In this document: one piece after another, positions 16,836-25,983 of the stretch
Position numbering within the stretch: position 1 is the stretch's first letter
Layout: each line of letters opens with the position of its first letter
Assembly: GCA_016234445.1 (NCBI GenBank)
Contig: JACRBT010000017.1
Span: 1 to 64,000 of the forward strand
Direction: 5' to 3'
From: Chloroflexota bacterium
GTDB taxonomy: Bacteria; Chloroflexota; Dehalococcoidia; Tepidiformales; Tepidiformaceae
Length of the DNA: 64,000 nt
Notes under the pieces: generated by a model
Seen by the model: only the letters and a program-made list of their open reading frames with translations
The model's database searches: none
What the model was told of the DNA's origin: nothing
Made by a program: the position numbers and the translations under genes

Positions 16836-18083
16836 ATGGCGCGCAGGTTCACCGGCCTCTGGCGTGACCGCGACTTCCTCCGGTTCTGGGCGGCGCATTC
16901 GATTTCGCTGGTAGGGACGGGCCTCGGCGCCCTGCCCTTCACGGCGATCCTGGTCCTCGACGCGGGGCCGCTGGAGATGGCGCTCGTGACGGCGGCCTCG
17001 CTCGCCCCTGCGCTGGTTTTCGGGCTCGCGGCGGGCGTCTGGGTGGACCGCCTCCGCCGGCGGCCGATCCTGATCGCGGCCGACCTTGGCCGCGGGGCGA
17101 TGCTTGCTGGCGTCGTCCTGGCGTGGTGGCTGGACGCCCTCCGGATCGAGCACCTCTACGCGGTCGCGCTGGTGAACGGCGCCCTCGCCACCTTCTTCGA
17201 CGTCGCCGCCCAGGCGTACATCCCCGCACTGGTGGCGAAGGACGACCTGGTGGAGGCGAACAGCAAGCTTTCGGCGAGCGCGTCGGCGGCGGAACTCGGC
17301 TCCTTCAGCCTCGGCGGCGTCATCGTCCAGGTCGCGGGGGCGATGTGGGCGGTCGGGGCCGACGCGGTAAGCTTTCTCGGGTCGGCGCTGTTCGTGGCGC
17401 GCATCCGGCACCCGGAACCGGCACCCGAAAACACCGGCGGCGAGCAGCACGCGCTCAAAGAGGTCGCCGAGGGGCTGCGGGCGATCGCCCGGGACCCCAT
17501 CCAGCGATCGCTCGCGGTCGCTTCCGCCAGCCGCCACCTGACCTACGGGATGGTCGGGGCCGTCATCCTTCTCTATGGGACACGGACGCTGGGGCTGGCT
17601 CCGGGCGCGCTGGGGGTGATCTTCGGCGTTGGCGGGGCGACCTCGCTGGCAGGGGCGCTGCTGGCCGACCGCCTCACCCGGCGGGTAGGGGTCGGCCCGG
17701 CGATGGTGGGGGCGATGTTCGCGGGGGCGCTGGGCGGGCTCTTCATCGTGGCGGCGCAGGGAGGAGCATGGCTGGCCGCGCTCTTCCTGGTCCTCTCCCA
17801 ACTGGTTGTGGACCCGGCCACGGCTGTCGAAGATATCGGAGAGAACAGCATCCGCCAGGGCGTGACCCCGGAGCGGCTTCGCGGAAGAGTCGGCGCCGGC
17901 GTGCGGACCCTGAGCCTCTCGCTGGAGCTCTGTGGGGCGCTGGCGGCGGGGCTCATCGCCCAGTCCGCGGGGCTCCGGGTGGCGCTCGCGATCGGGCTGG
18001 CGCCGCGGCTGGCGGGGGCGCTCTGGCTGCTGGCTTCGCCGGTCATGCGGATCCGGGCGCCGGGAGAGCCAATCACGGCATGA
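16836..18083 (+). CDS. MFS transporter (enterobactin-exporter-like)
   Basis: A 415-residue, 12-helix major facilitator protein. The start WRDRDFLRFWAAHSIS and the loop GVWVDRLRRRPILIAADLGRG match the MFS_3/EntS-like branch, whose members export siderophores, drugs or other small molecules. The substrate is unknown. ATG 16836 has GGGAGGGG upstream. It lies 75 bases after nosY on the same strand; a functional link to nos is not implied. Confidence 0.88.
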   Translation: MARRFTGLWRDRDFLRFWAAHSISLVGTGLGALPFTAILVLDAGPLEMALVTAASLAPALVFGLAAGVWVDRLRRRPILIAADLGRGAMLAGVVLAWWLDALRIEHLYAVALVNGALATFFDVAAQAYIPALVAKDDLVEANSKLSASASAAELGSFSLGGVIVQVAGAMWAVGADAVSFLGSALFVARIRHPEPAPENTGGEQHALKEVAEGLRAIARDPIQRSLAVASASRHLTYGMVGAVILLYGTRTLGLAPGALGVIFGVGGATSLAGALLADRLTRRVGVGPAMVGAMFAGALGGLFIVAAQGGAWLAALFLVLSQLVVDPATAVEDIGENSIRQGVTPERLRGRVGAGVRTLSLSLELCGALAAGLIAQSAGLRVALAIGLAPRLAGALWLLASPVMRIRAPGEPITA

Positions 18084-18147
18084 AGGCCCCCGCGAGAGGG
18101 GACCGTCGGCCCGTGACCGGACGAAAACGGGAGGTACTCTTTCTACC

Positions 18148-19155
18148 ATGTCGAACGAAGTCGCTGACGTCACCATCATCGGGGCCGGGCCAACCGGCCT
18201 CTTCGCTGCCTTCTATGCGGGCCTCCGCGGCCTCCGCACGCGGGTGATCGAGGCCCTGCCGGAACCGGGCGGCCAGCTCGCCGTGCTCTACCCGGAGAAG
18301 TACATCTACGACGTCCCCGGGCACCCGAAGATCATGGCGAAGGACCTCGTCCGCCAGTTGCTCGAACAGTGCCACCTCTTCGAGCCTGAGTTCGTCTATG
18401 GCGAGCGGATCGACGCACTCACGCGGACGACGGCGGCGGGCGAGGAGGTCTGGCGGCTGGGCACGGCGACGCGGGCGTTCCTGAGCCGGACGGTCATCGT
18501 CGCCGGTGGCGTGGGGGCGTTCGAACCGAACCGGCTGGACCGGATCGGGGTCACGGCCTTCGAAGGCAAGGGCGTCCACTACTTCGTCCAGGACAAGCGC
18601 CGGTTCCGGGGCAAGCGCGTTCTTATCATCGGCGGCGGCGACACGGCCGTGGACTGGTGCCTGAACCTGAAGGACTGGGCGCAGGAGATCACGCTGATCC
18701 ACCGGCGGGACGAGTTTCGCGCCCACGAGGCGAGCCTTACCGCGCTTCGCCTGACCGGCATCCCGATGCTGACGCACTGGGAACTCAAGCGGGTCGACGG
18801 CGGCGAGACGGGGGTCACGGCGGCCACGATCTACGACAACCGCACGGGCGAGGAGCGCGCGATCGACGTCGACTCGATCCTCATCAGCATCGGCTTCAAG
18901 GCGGCGCTCGGGCCGATCGAGCACTGGGGACTGGAGCTGGCGGGGCCGCGGCACATCCGCGTCGACGGCTTCATGCAGACGAACCTCCCGGGGGTGTTCG
19001 CGGCGGGCGACATGGCCGCGGTCGAGGGTTCGGAGCCGCTGAACCTGATCGTGACGGGGTTCGGGCAGGCAGCCATCGCCGCCAACGCCGCGCGGCGGGC
19101 GCTGGACCCGAAGGCGCGGCTGTTCCCGGGGCACTCGAGCGAGCTGCGCCTCTAG
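18148..19155 (+). CDS. Ferredoxin--NADP reductase type 2 (thioredoxin-reductase-like)
   Basis: A 335-residue flavoprotein. FAD-binding GAGPTGLFAAFYAGLRG lies at the N-terminus, the NADP-binding motif is IIGGGDTAVDW, and GVFAAGDM with the final FAD contact region follows. The thioredoxin-reductase CxxC is absent, and QLAVLYPEKYIYDVPGHP is typical of the YumC-like ferredoxin/flavodoxin-NADP reductases. It transfers electrons between NADPH and ferredoxin. TACTCT lies seven bases before the ATG, so it may be leaderless, although GGGAGG at 18130 is also near. Confidence 0.9.
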   Translation: MSNEVADVTIIGAGPTGLFAAFYAGLRGLRTRVIEALPEPGGQLAVLYPEKYIYDVPGHPKIMAKDLVRQLLEQCHLFEPEFVYGERIDALTRTTAAGEEVWRLGTATRAFLSRTVIVAGGVGAFEPNRLDRIGVTAFEGKGVHYFVQDKRRFRGKRVLIIGGGDTAVDWCLNLKDWAQEITLIHRRDEFRAHEASLTALRLTGIPMLTHWELKRVDGGETGVTAATIYDNRTGEERAIDVDSILISIGFKAALGPIEHWGLELAGPRHIRVDGFMQTNLPGVFAAGDMAAVEGSEPLNLIVTGFGQAAIAANAARRALDPKARLFPGHSSELRL

Positions 19156-19226
19156 CAGAACCGGCATCGTGGCCGTGACGGGTGGCGGCGGCTGCGCTAT
19201 CCTCGTGCCCCTGCAGGAGGCGCGGC

Positions 19227-19973
19227 ATGACGGTTGTACTGGTCCACGGAAACCCGGAGACGGACGCGATCTGGGACGAGCTGCGGAAGCACCTCGGGCG
19301 CAAGGATGTTGTCACGCTTTCGCCGCCCGGCTTTGGGGCGCCCGTGCCCGAGGGGTTTGGGGCGACGAGCGACGACTACCTGGCGTGGCTCGTCAGCGAG
19401 GTCGCGGCCATCCCGGGGCCGGTCGACCTTATCGGCCACGACTGGGGCGGCGGGCACGTCATGCGCCTGGCCTGCACGCGCCCGGACCTCATCCGATCCT
19501 GGACCACCGACATCGCCGGCTGTTTCGACCCGGAGTACGTGTGGCACGACGCTGCCCAGGCATGGCAGACGCCCGTCGTGGGCGAGGTCGCCGTGTCGCA
19601 GATGGTGGCGGCGCCCCAGGAGATGCGGGCGGCGCAGTTCGAGAGCCTTGGGATGACCAAGGATGTTGCCGGGCGCGTCTCGGCGGCGGTCAACGAGGAC
19701 ATGGGGCGCTGCATCCTCGCGCTGTACCGTTCGGCGGCGCAGCCGGCGATCGCGAAGCTCGGGGAGGAGTTGCCGCAGGCGGCCGTCCGCCCGGGGCTGG
19801 TCATCATCGCCACCGAGGACCACTACACAGGCGGCGAAGTGCTGGCGAGACGGTCGGCGGAGCGGGCGGGGGCGAAGGTTGTGGTGCTCGAGGGGCTCGG
19901 CCACTGGTGGATGTGCCAGGACCCGAAGCGGGGGGCCGAGGCGATCGCGGGGTTCGTGGAGTCGTTGGGGTAG
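19227..19973 (+). CDS. Alpha/beta hydrolase (epoxide hydrolase/dehalogenase-like)
   Basis: A 248-residue hydrolase with HGNPET (HGNP oxyanion motif) and the nucleophile elbow GHDWGGG, where Asp (about 72) replaces Ser. Asp nucleophiles occur in epoxide hydrolases and haloalkane dehalogenases. The C-terminal His is in GLGHWWMCQDP. The substrate cannot be told. ATG 19227 has CAGGAGG six bases upstream; TATCCT near 19199 may be its -10 box. A repeat field follows. Confidence 0.85.
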   Translation: MTVVLVHGNPETDAIWDELRKHLGRKDVVTLSPPGFGAPVPEGFGATSDDYLAWLVSEVAAIPGPVDLIGHDWGGGHVMRLACTRPDLIRSWTTDIAGCFDPEYVWHDAAQAWQTPVVGEVAVSQMVAAPQEMRAAQFESLGMTKDVAGRVSAAVNEDMGRCILALYRSAAQPAIAKLGEELPQAAVRPGLVIIATEDHYTGGEVLARRSAERAGAKVVVLEGLGHWWMCQDPKRGAEAIAGFVESLG

Positions 19974-19984
19974 GAGGGGGGCCG

Positions 19985-20700
19985 GTCCCGGTCGCTGGCG
20001 CAGCGACGGCCGTAGGGGCCAGGCGACGCCGCTCCGTGCCCGTCGCGGTGCGGATGGCGAGCGGCGGGCTGGCGCGCAGACTGCCGTAGGGGAGCAACGA
20101 CGCCGCTCCGTGCCCGTCGCGGTGCGGAGGGAGGGTGTGTTGGGAGGCGGGGGATTGGTGGCAGGCGATGCGGCCAGGGTCGGCCGCGGCGGCGCCCATC
20201 CGTACCGCGACTGGGAAGGAGCGGCGTGGCCCCGCGAGACACACCGTGCTGCGCCGCGGGGCAAATCGCGGCCAAGGGACAGGGATTGGTGGCGGGCGAT
20301 GCGGCCACAGGGGGCCGCGGCTACCGGTGCGGATGGCGCGCGGCCTGCGGGTCGCCGGCGGGGTCCCGGGGACTGACGCAGCAACAGCCGTGGGTGGACA
20401 GGCGACGCCGCTCCGTGCCCGTCGCGGTGCGGAGGGAGGGTGTGTTGGGAGGCGGGGGATTGGTGGCAGGCGATGCGGCCAGGGGCGGCCGCGGCTACCA
20501 CCATCCGTACCGCGACTGGGAAGGAGCGGCGTGGCCCCGCGAGACACACCGTGCTGCGCCGCGGGGCAAATCGCGGCCAAGGGACAGGGATTGGTGGCGG
20601 GCGATGCGGCCACAGGGGGCCGCGGCTACCGGTTGGGCGGGAAATCGTGACCGTTTGGCCGTGGTTGGGGGTTCGTGGGCGGTGCAAGAATGGTGAGTAA
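19985..20700 (+). repeat. Repeat field with a ~230-bp duplication
   Basis: 20099-20327 and 20403-20632 are nearly identical over about 230 bp (offset 304). Each holds GACGCCGCTCCGTGCCCGTC, GCAGGCGATGCGGCCAGGG, CGACTGGGAAGGAGCGGCG and GGCGATGCGGCCACAGGG. A partial extra copy lies near 20025-20055. The same modules occur at 1-320. No gene is visible between 19974 and 20720. Confidence 0.85.
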
Positions 20701-20720
20701 CCTGCAGAGAGGTGTCCGCG

Positions 20721-21029
20721 ATGAGTGAGCAAGCAGCGCCTGCGCCGAAGCGTTCGTTCAAGGAGCAGGTGTCGCATCTTTGGCAAGAAGGCATGGTCCA
20801 GCACGTGGTGATCACGGCGAAGTCGGGCCGCCGGGTGATCGACGTGCCGCTGGTGGTGGTGATTGGCGTCGGCATCGTGGCGCCGTGGGTGGCGGCGATC
20901 GGGGCGGTGATCGCGGTCGTACGCGGCGGCAAGATCGGCACCGAGCGGCAGGAGGAGCCGGCCGCGCCGCCGGCGCCAGCGGAGGAGCCGTCGGCTGCGG
21001 AGGCTGGCGGGGAGCAGGCCTTCGTTTAG
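20721..21029 (+). CDS. DUF4342-like small membrane protein
   Basis: A 102-residue protein. The cytosolic N-terminus has FKEQVSHLWQEGMVQHVVI, then a beta-like RRVIDVPLV, then a hydrophobic stretch (VVVIGVGIVAPWVAAIGAVIAVV, about 45-67) that probably spans the membrane once or forms a hairpin. This matches the DUF4342 pattern; function unknown. ATG 20721 has GAGAGG eight bases upstream. The last codons are duplicated downstream at 21164, together with the hairpin repeat. Confidence 0.75.
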   Translation: MSEQAAPAPKRSFKEQVSHLWQEGMVQHVVITAKSGRRVIDVPLVVVIGVGIVAPWVAAIGAVIAVVRGGKIGTERQEEPAAPPAPAEEPSAAEAGGEQAFV

Positions 21030-21242
21030 GCGGCCCCTCACCCCCTGCCCCCTCTCCCGCCTTCGCGGGCGAGGGGGATGAGGGCGTTGACTTGGTTCAG
21101 GTCGTCGCCGGCAAAGGTGCGACCATTGGGGAAGAAGTTTCGATTTACCCGGTACCAGCCTGGAGGCTGGCGGGGAGCAGGCCTTCGTGTAGGCGGCCCC
21201 TCACCCCCTGCCCCCTCTCCCGCCCTCGGTGGGCGAGGGGGG
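21001..21242 (+). repeat. 163-bp tandem duplication carrying a gene end and two hairpin repeats
   Basis: AGGCTGGCGGGGAGCAGGCC followed by TTCGT(T/G)TAGGCGG and the CCCTCACCCC hairpin occurs at 21001 and again at 21164. The copy therefore includes the last ten or so codons of the DUF4342-like gene and its 3' hairpin (21034-21077 and 21197-21242). No other gene is seen between 21030 and 21371. Confidence 0.85.
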
Positions 21243-21371
21243 ATGACGGCGTGGACCGGGTTCAGCCAGGTCAAGCTGGAGGCGTGCGGACCCTGACCCG
21301 GGGAAGTTCCGCAGTCCTCCATAACGGCCTGTTTCGCGCCCCCGCCCGGGTGTAAGATCACCCTCCCGGAT

Positions 21372-24300
21372 ATGTTCACTCACCTACACACTCACACCGA
21401 GTTCTCGCTGCTCGACGGCATGTCGAAGGTGGCGCCGCTGATGGACCGGGTGAAGGCGCTGGGGATGGAGTCGGTCGCCATGACCGACCACGGCGCCATG
21501 TACGGGGCTATCCAGTTCTACCGGGAAGCCACCGCCCGCGGGATCAAGCCGATCATCGGGGTCGAGGCCTACGTCGCCCAGGGAAGCCGCCTTTCGCGCG
21601 AACGCGGCGACAACCAGCCCTACCACCTCGTGATGCTCGCCCGCGACCTCCAGGGGTACAAGAACCTGATCACCCTGGTGACGAAGGCGAACCTCGAGGG
21701 CTACTACTACAAGCCCCGGATGGACCGGGAGCTGCTCGAGAAGTACAGCGCCGGGATCACGCTCCTCAGCGGCTGCCCGTCGAGCGAATTCCACCGCCGG
21801 ATCCAGGAGGGCGACCGCGAAGGCGCCGTCGCCGCCGCGAAGTGGTACCGCGAGGTCTTCGACGGCCACTACTACCTGGAAGTGCAGGACCACAACGACG
21901 AGAAGTTCACCCGGCTGAACCCGGTGATCGCCTCGATCGGCCAGGAGCTTGGCATCCCGGTGGTGGCGACGAACGACAGCCACTACACGCTCCCCGGCGA
22001 GGCCGACGCCCACGACGTCCTCCTCTGCATCGGCACCAACGCGACGGTCGACCAGCAGGACCGCTACAAGTTCGACGGCAAGGGCTACCACGTGAAGAGC
22101 GAAGCGGAGATGGCCGAGCTTTTCCCCCAGGAGTGGCTCGACAACACCCAACTGGTCGCGGACGCCTGCGACCTTGACCTCCATTTCGACCGCCAGCTCC
22201 TCCCCGAGCCGCCGCTCCCGCCGGGCCGGGCCAGCGACGAATACCTGGCCGAACTCTGCCTCCAGGGGCTCGCCCGCCGGGTCGACGACGTGACGACGGA
22301 GCTGAAAACGCGGCTCTGGTACGAACTCGACGTCCTCAAGCAGACGGGCTTCACCGACTACATGTACGTGGTCAAGGAGATCAGCGACTACGCCCGCAAG
22401 GCCGGCATACGGATGGGCGTCCGCGGCTCGGCGGCGGCATCGCTGGTGCTTTACTCGCTCGGCGTCACGGACATCGACCCGGTCGCGAACCGCCTCGTCT
22501 TCGAGCGCTTCCTCAACCTCGAACGGCGGGAGATGCCGGACGTCGACTTCGACTTCGCCGACGACCGCCGGGACGAGATGATCCGCTTCGCCTACGAACG
22601 TTACGGTTCGGACCGCGTCGCCCAGATCATCACCTTCGGGACGCTGGGGGCGAAGGCGGCGGTGCGCGACGTCGGCCGGGCGCTGGGGATCTCTTACGCG
22701 GACACGGACCGGGTCGCCCGGCTCGTGCCAAACGCCCTCCACATCACCCTCGACGAAGCGGTCGAGCAGTCCGCGGAGCTGCGAGAGGCGGTCGAGACCG
22801 ACCCGCGCGTCCGCCGCCTGGTGGAAACCGCCCGCCAGCTGGAGGGAGTCTCCCGCCACGCGAGCACCCACGCGGCCGGTGTCGTCATCTCCCGCGACCC
22901 GCTGATCGAACACGTGCCCCTGCAGCGCCCCAGCCGCGGCGACGAAGGGGCGGTCCCGACGACCCAGTACGCGATGGACGACGTGGCCAAGATCGGCCTG
23001 CTCAAGGTCGACTTCCTCGGGCTTTCGAACCTGACCATCCTCACAAACGCCGTCAACCTGATCCGGGAGACGACGGGTGAGGAGCTGGACATCCTGGCCA
23101 TCCCCGACGGCGACCACAAGACGATGGAGATGCTGGGCAAGGGCGAAACCTTCGGCGTCTTCCAGCTTGAATCGTCGGGGATGCGGCGCTACGTCCAGGA
23201 CCTGAAGCCGAAGAACATCGCCGACCTCTGCGCGATGGTGGCGCTCTATCGCCCCGGGCCGATCGAGCACATCCCCACCTACATCCGGGCCATGCACGGG
23301 GAGATCGACATTCGCCACCCCCACCCGGACCTGAAGGAGATCCTGGACGAGACCTACGGGGTCATCGTCTACCAGGACCAGGTGATGCTTATCGCGCGGC
23401 AGTTCGCGGGCTACACGCTCGGCCAGGCCGACGTGATGCGGAAGGCGATGGGCAAGAAGAAGGCGGAGGTGATGGTCGCCGAGCGGGAGCGCTTCATCAG
23501 CGGCGCCGTCGGGAAGGGGTACAGCGAAGCGGACGCGAAGGCTGTCTTCGACCTGATCGAGCCGTTCGCGGGCTACGCCTTCAACAAGGCGCACAGCTGG
23601 TGTTACGGGACGATCGCCTACCAGACGGCCTGGCTCAAGGCGAACTTCCCGGCGCAGTACATGACGGCCGTGCTCCAACTCACGCGGAGCGCTTCCGACA
23701 CCCACGAACGGATCGCGGCGGCGGTGGCGGAGTGCGCCAAGCTCGGGATTGCGGTCTTGCCGCCGAACATCAACGCCGGGAAGGAGAACTTCTCGGTCGA
23801 ACGCCAGCCCGACGGCACGCTCGCGATCCGGTTCGGGCTCGGCGTCGTGAAGAACGTCGGGTCGGCGGCGGTCGAAGGGATCATCGCGGCGCGGGACAAG
23901 GGCGGCGCCTTCCGCGACGTCGAGGACTTCTGCAAGCGGGCCGACCTTTCGAGCGCGAACAGCCGCGTCCTCGAAAGCCTGGTCAGGGCGGGCGCCCTCG
24001 ACGACCTGGGCGACCGCGGCACGCTGGCGATGAACGTCGAGCGGATGGTCAACTTCGCGCGCCGGGAACGGGAACTCCGGGAGAGCGGCCAGTCGACGAT
24101 GTTCGACCTCTTCGGGAGCCAGGTGGACACGCCGATGCCGGCGCTGGAACTGGAGCGGTCGCCCGTGGGAGCGGAGACGATGCTCGCATGGGAGAAGGAA
24201 CTGCTGGGCATATACGTCTCCGAGCACCCCTTCCGCGCCGCCGCCGCCGACCTCGCCCGCTACACGACGCACACCCTCGCGGACCTTTCGCTCGAACTGG

Positions 24301-25079
24301 CGGGGCAGACGGTCACGGTGGCGGGGATGGTGAACCGGGTCCAGGCCCGGGCGACGCGCGACGGCCGCCGCTTCTACGTGGTCGACTTCGAGGACCTGAC
24401 CGGGAACGCCGAGATCACCGTCTGGAGCGACACGATCGAGCTGACCGGGGAGTCGACGTGGGCGGAGGGCCAGGTGCTGCTTGTCTCGGTCGAATGCCGG
24501 GAGCGAGCGGACCGGCTGAACCTGAGCGTGCGGAAGGCGGCGCCCTACGACCGCAGCGGCGGCACCGTGGTTGGCTTCGCCCCCGAGCAGTGGCAGGTGG
24601 AGGCGCCGCGCGCGCGGCCCGGCCCATCGGCGCGGGGGGACGGGGAGAAGCGCCCCGGCGACGCCCACCGGGCCGCGCCGGTGACGGCGGGGTCGGCGAA
24701 CGGCCACGGGGGCCCGAGGGCGAACGGCGTGACCCAGCGCGCGCCCCAGCAGGCGCCGCCCATGCCCGCGGCCACCGCCGAGGCAGCGCGGCCCGGGGTG
24801 GAGCCCCCGGTGAACGGCGACAGTGCCCGGCTCGTGGTCACGGTCTACGAGACGGACGACCCGGTGGCCGACGAGGCGCTGCTGAAGGCGGTGGCGGGGA
24901 TGCTGCGCGATTCGCCCGGCAACGACGAGGTGCGGCTGGTGATCCACGACGCCGAGGGCCAGGACACCGAGTTCGACCTGCCCCGGGCGGCGGTGAGCGA
25001 CGCCCTCTCGCGGAGCGTGCGGTCGGTGCTGAAGACGAACGGGACGGTGTACCTGACGACGGCTCGGAACGCGCGCTAG
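21372..25079 (+). CDS. dnaE: DNA polymerase III subunit alpha
   Basis: The 1235-residue catalytic subunit of the replicative polymerase. The N-terminal PHP domain begins HLHTHTEFSLLDGM. The catalytic aspartates lie in MPDVDFDF (about 386-393). The fingers, helix-hairpin-helix and an OB-fold (about 979-1060, QTVTVAGMVNRVQ) follow. Residues 1070-1165 form a Pro/Ala/Arg-rich linker, and the last 70 make a small extra domain. There is no ribosome site before the ATG; TAAGAT at 21353 could give a very short leader. A nucleotidyltransferase-like gene starts nine bases after the stop. Confidence 0.97.
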   Translation: MFTHLHTHTEFSLLDGMSKVAPLMDRVKALGMESVAMTDHGAMYGAIQFYREATARGIKPIIGVEAYVAQGSRLSRERGDNQPYHLVMLARDLQGYKNLITLVTKANLEGYYYKPRMDRELLEKYSAGITLLSGCPSSEFHRRIQEGDREGAVAAAKWYREVFDGHYYLEVQDHNDEKFTRLNPVIASIGQELGIPVVATNDSHYTLPGEADAHDVLLCIGTNATVDQQDRYKFDGKGYHVKSEAEMAELFPQEWLDNTQLVADACDLDLHFDRQLLPEPPLPPGRASDEYLAELCLQGLARRVDDVTTELKTRLWYELDVLKQTGFTDYMYVVKEISDYARKAGIRMGVRGSAAASLVLYSLGVTDIDPVANRLVFERFLNLERREMPDVDFDFADDRRDEMIRFAYERYGSDRVAQIITFGTLGAKAAVRDVGRALGISYADTDRVARLVPNALHITLDEAVEQSAELREAVETDPRVRRLVETARQLEGVSRHASTHAAGVVISRDPLIEHVPLQRPSRGDEGAVPTTQYAMDDVAKIGLLKVDFLGLSNLTILTNAVNLIRETTGEELDILAIPDGDHKTMEMLGKGETFGVFQLESSGMRRYVQDLKPKNIADLCAMVALYRPGPIEHIPTYIRAMHGEIDIRHPHPDLKEILDETYGVIVYQDQVMLIARQFAGYTLGQADVMRKAMGKKKAEVMVAERERFISGAVGKGYSEADAKAVFDLIEPFAGYAFNKAHSWCYGTIAYQTAWLKANFPAQYMTAVLQLTRSASDTHERIAAAVAECAKLGIAVLPPNINAGKENFSVERQPDGTLAIRFGLGVVKNVGSAAVEGIIAARDKGGAFRDVEDFCKRADLSSANSRVLESLVRAGALDDLGDRGTLAMNVERMVNFARRERELRESGQSTMFDLFGSQVDTPMPALELERSPVGAETMLAWEKELLGIYVSEHPFRAAAADLARYTTHTLADLSLELAGQTVTVAGMVNRVQARATRDGRRFYVVDFEDLTGNAEITVWSDTIELTGESTWAEGQVLLVSVECRERADRLNLSVRKAAPYDRSGGTVVGFAPEQWQVEAPRARPGPSARGDGEKRPGDAHRAAPVTAGSANGHGGPRANGVTQRAPQQAPPMPAATAEAARPGVEPPVNGDSARLVVTVYETDDPVADEALLKAVAGMLRDSPGNDEVRLVIHDAEGQDTEFDLPRAAVSDALSRSVRSVLKTNGTVYLTTARNAR

Positions 25080-25088
25080 GATGGCGGC

Positions 25089-25658
25089 GTGACCCTGACT
25101 CCAGCTGGCGACGTGCTTTCCCGGGTGGCAGCGATCATGGAGGCGGCTGGCATCCCGTGGATGCTGGTTGGTTCCACCGCCGCGCTGTTCTACGGGCGGA
25201 ACCGATCGACGCTGGACATCGACATCGTCGTCGACTGCGCGCGGCTGAACCCGGAGGACCTTGTCGCCGCCTGCGAGCCCGACTTCTTCCTCGACCTGGA
25301 GATGGTCCGCGACTCGATGAAGAGCGGGATCATGTTCAACGCGATCCCCCGGGCCGGGGGCATGAAGATCGACCTCATCCCCCTCAGCAACGACGAGTAC
25401 CGGCGAGCGGCCTTCGCAAGGCGCACCGCGGTCGACTGGCACGGCGCGACGGTCTACGTCGCGACCGCTGAGGACGTCGTCCTCGGCAAGCTGTTGTGGG
25501 CGCGGGAGTCGGAGTCGGAGCGACAGCTGGCCGACGTGCGCGCGATAATGGCGCTGGGAGAAGTCGATGAGCACGACCCCTACTTCCACCACTGGGTCAG
25601 GCGGCTTCGTCTCGAAGCCACCCTGGACGCCGGTCGATCGACGCGATACGAGGCCTGA
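25089..25658 (+). CDS. Nucleotidyltransferase-like protein (DUF6036/AbiEii type)
   Basis: A 189-residue protein with a minimal nucleotidyltransferase signature: LVGSTAALFYGRNRSTLDIDIVVD, where GS and DxD form the metal site, plus MKIDLIP as the third acidic strand. Related folds act as toxins in AbiE-type pairs or as orphan transferases. GTG 25089 has no ribosome site, but TAGGAT (overlapping the dnaE stop) lies six bases upstream, so it is likely leaderless. It is followed one base later by a small gene that may be its partner. Confidence 0.75.
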   Translation: MTLTPAGDVLSRVAAIMEAAGIPWMLVGSTAALFYGRNRSTLDIDIVVDCARLNPEDLVAACEPDFFLDLEMVRDSMKSGIMFNAIPRAGGMKIDLIPLSNDEYRRAAFARRTAVDWHGATVYVATAEDVVLGKLLWARESESERQLADVRAIMALGEVDEHDPYFHHWVRRLRLEATLDAGRSTRYEA

Positions 25659-25659
25659 A

Positions 25660-25920
25660 GTGACGGCGCTGCTCCTCGAACGGAGCCGCAGGATGCCGCC
25701 GGTGGAACGAGCGAAGCAAGCCCTCGCGTGGTGTGACCAGCTCAACTCGCTGCGCTATGAGCTCATCCGGCAGCGGAACCCGGGCGCAACCGAGGCGGAG
25801 GTCACCGCGCTCTGGACCGAGGAAACATACCGGGACACGGTCGAGCCGGCGTTTCTCGCGAAGGTGGTCGCGGCGATCCGCGCGGGCCCTCACCCCCCGG
25901 CCCCCTCTCCCACTTCGTGA
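25660..25920 (+). CDS. Small hypothetical protein, C-terminus in repeat
   Basis: An 86-residue protein from GTG 25660, beginning TALLLERSRRMPPVERAKQALAWCDQLN. The helical core (LRYELIRQRNPGATEAEVTALW) looks genuine. The last ten or so residues (GPHPPAPSPTS) are encoded by the dispersed hairpin repeat, so an older stop was probably replaced when the repeat arrived. It overlaps the previous gene region with one base between, which suggests a two-gene unit. I do not recognise the family. Confidence 0.6.
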   Translation: MTALLLERSRRMPPVERAKQALAWCDQLNSLRYELIRQRNPGATEAEVTALWTEETYRDTVEPAFLAKVVAAIRAGPHPPAPSPTS

Positions 25921-25930
25921 TGAGAGGGGG
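25887..25930 (+). repeat. Dispersed hairpin repeat copy
   Basis: CCCTCACCCCCCGGCCCCCTCTCCCAC-TTCGTGATGAGAGGGGG sits at the end of the preceding small gene and supplies its last codons. It lies between convergent genes. Confidence 0.7.
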
Positions 25931-25983
25931 AGTGAGGCGCGTGGCGCGTGAAGCCGGTAGCGCCAGGTTTCCTTGCGAAGTAC

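Noticed and set aside
21384-25745. 1453-codon minus-strand frame opposite dnaE
   Set aside because: Arg/Val/Asp-rich antisense shadow of a certain dnaE gene.
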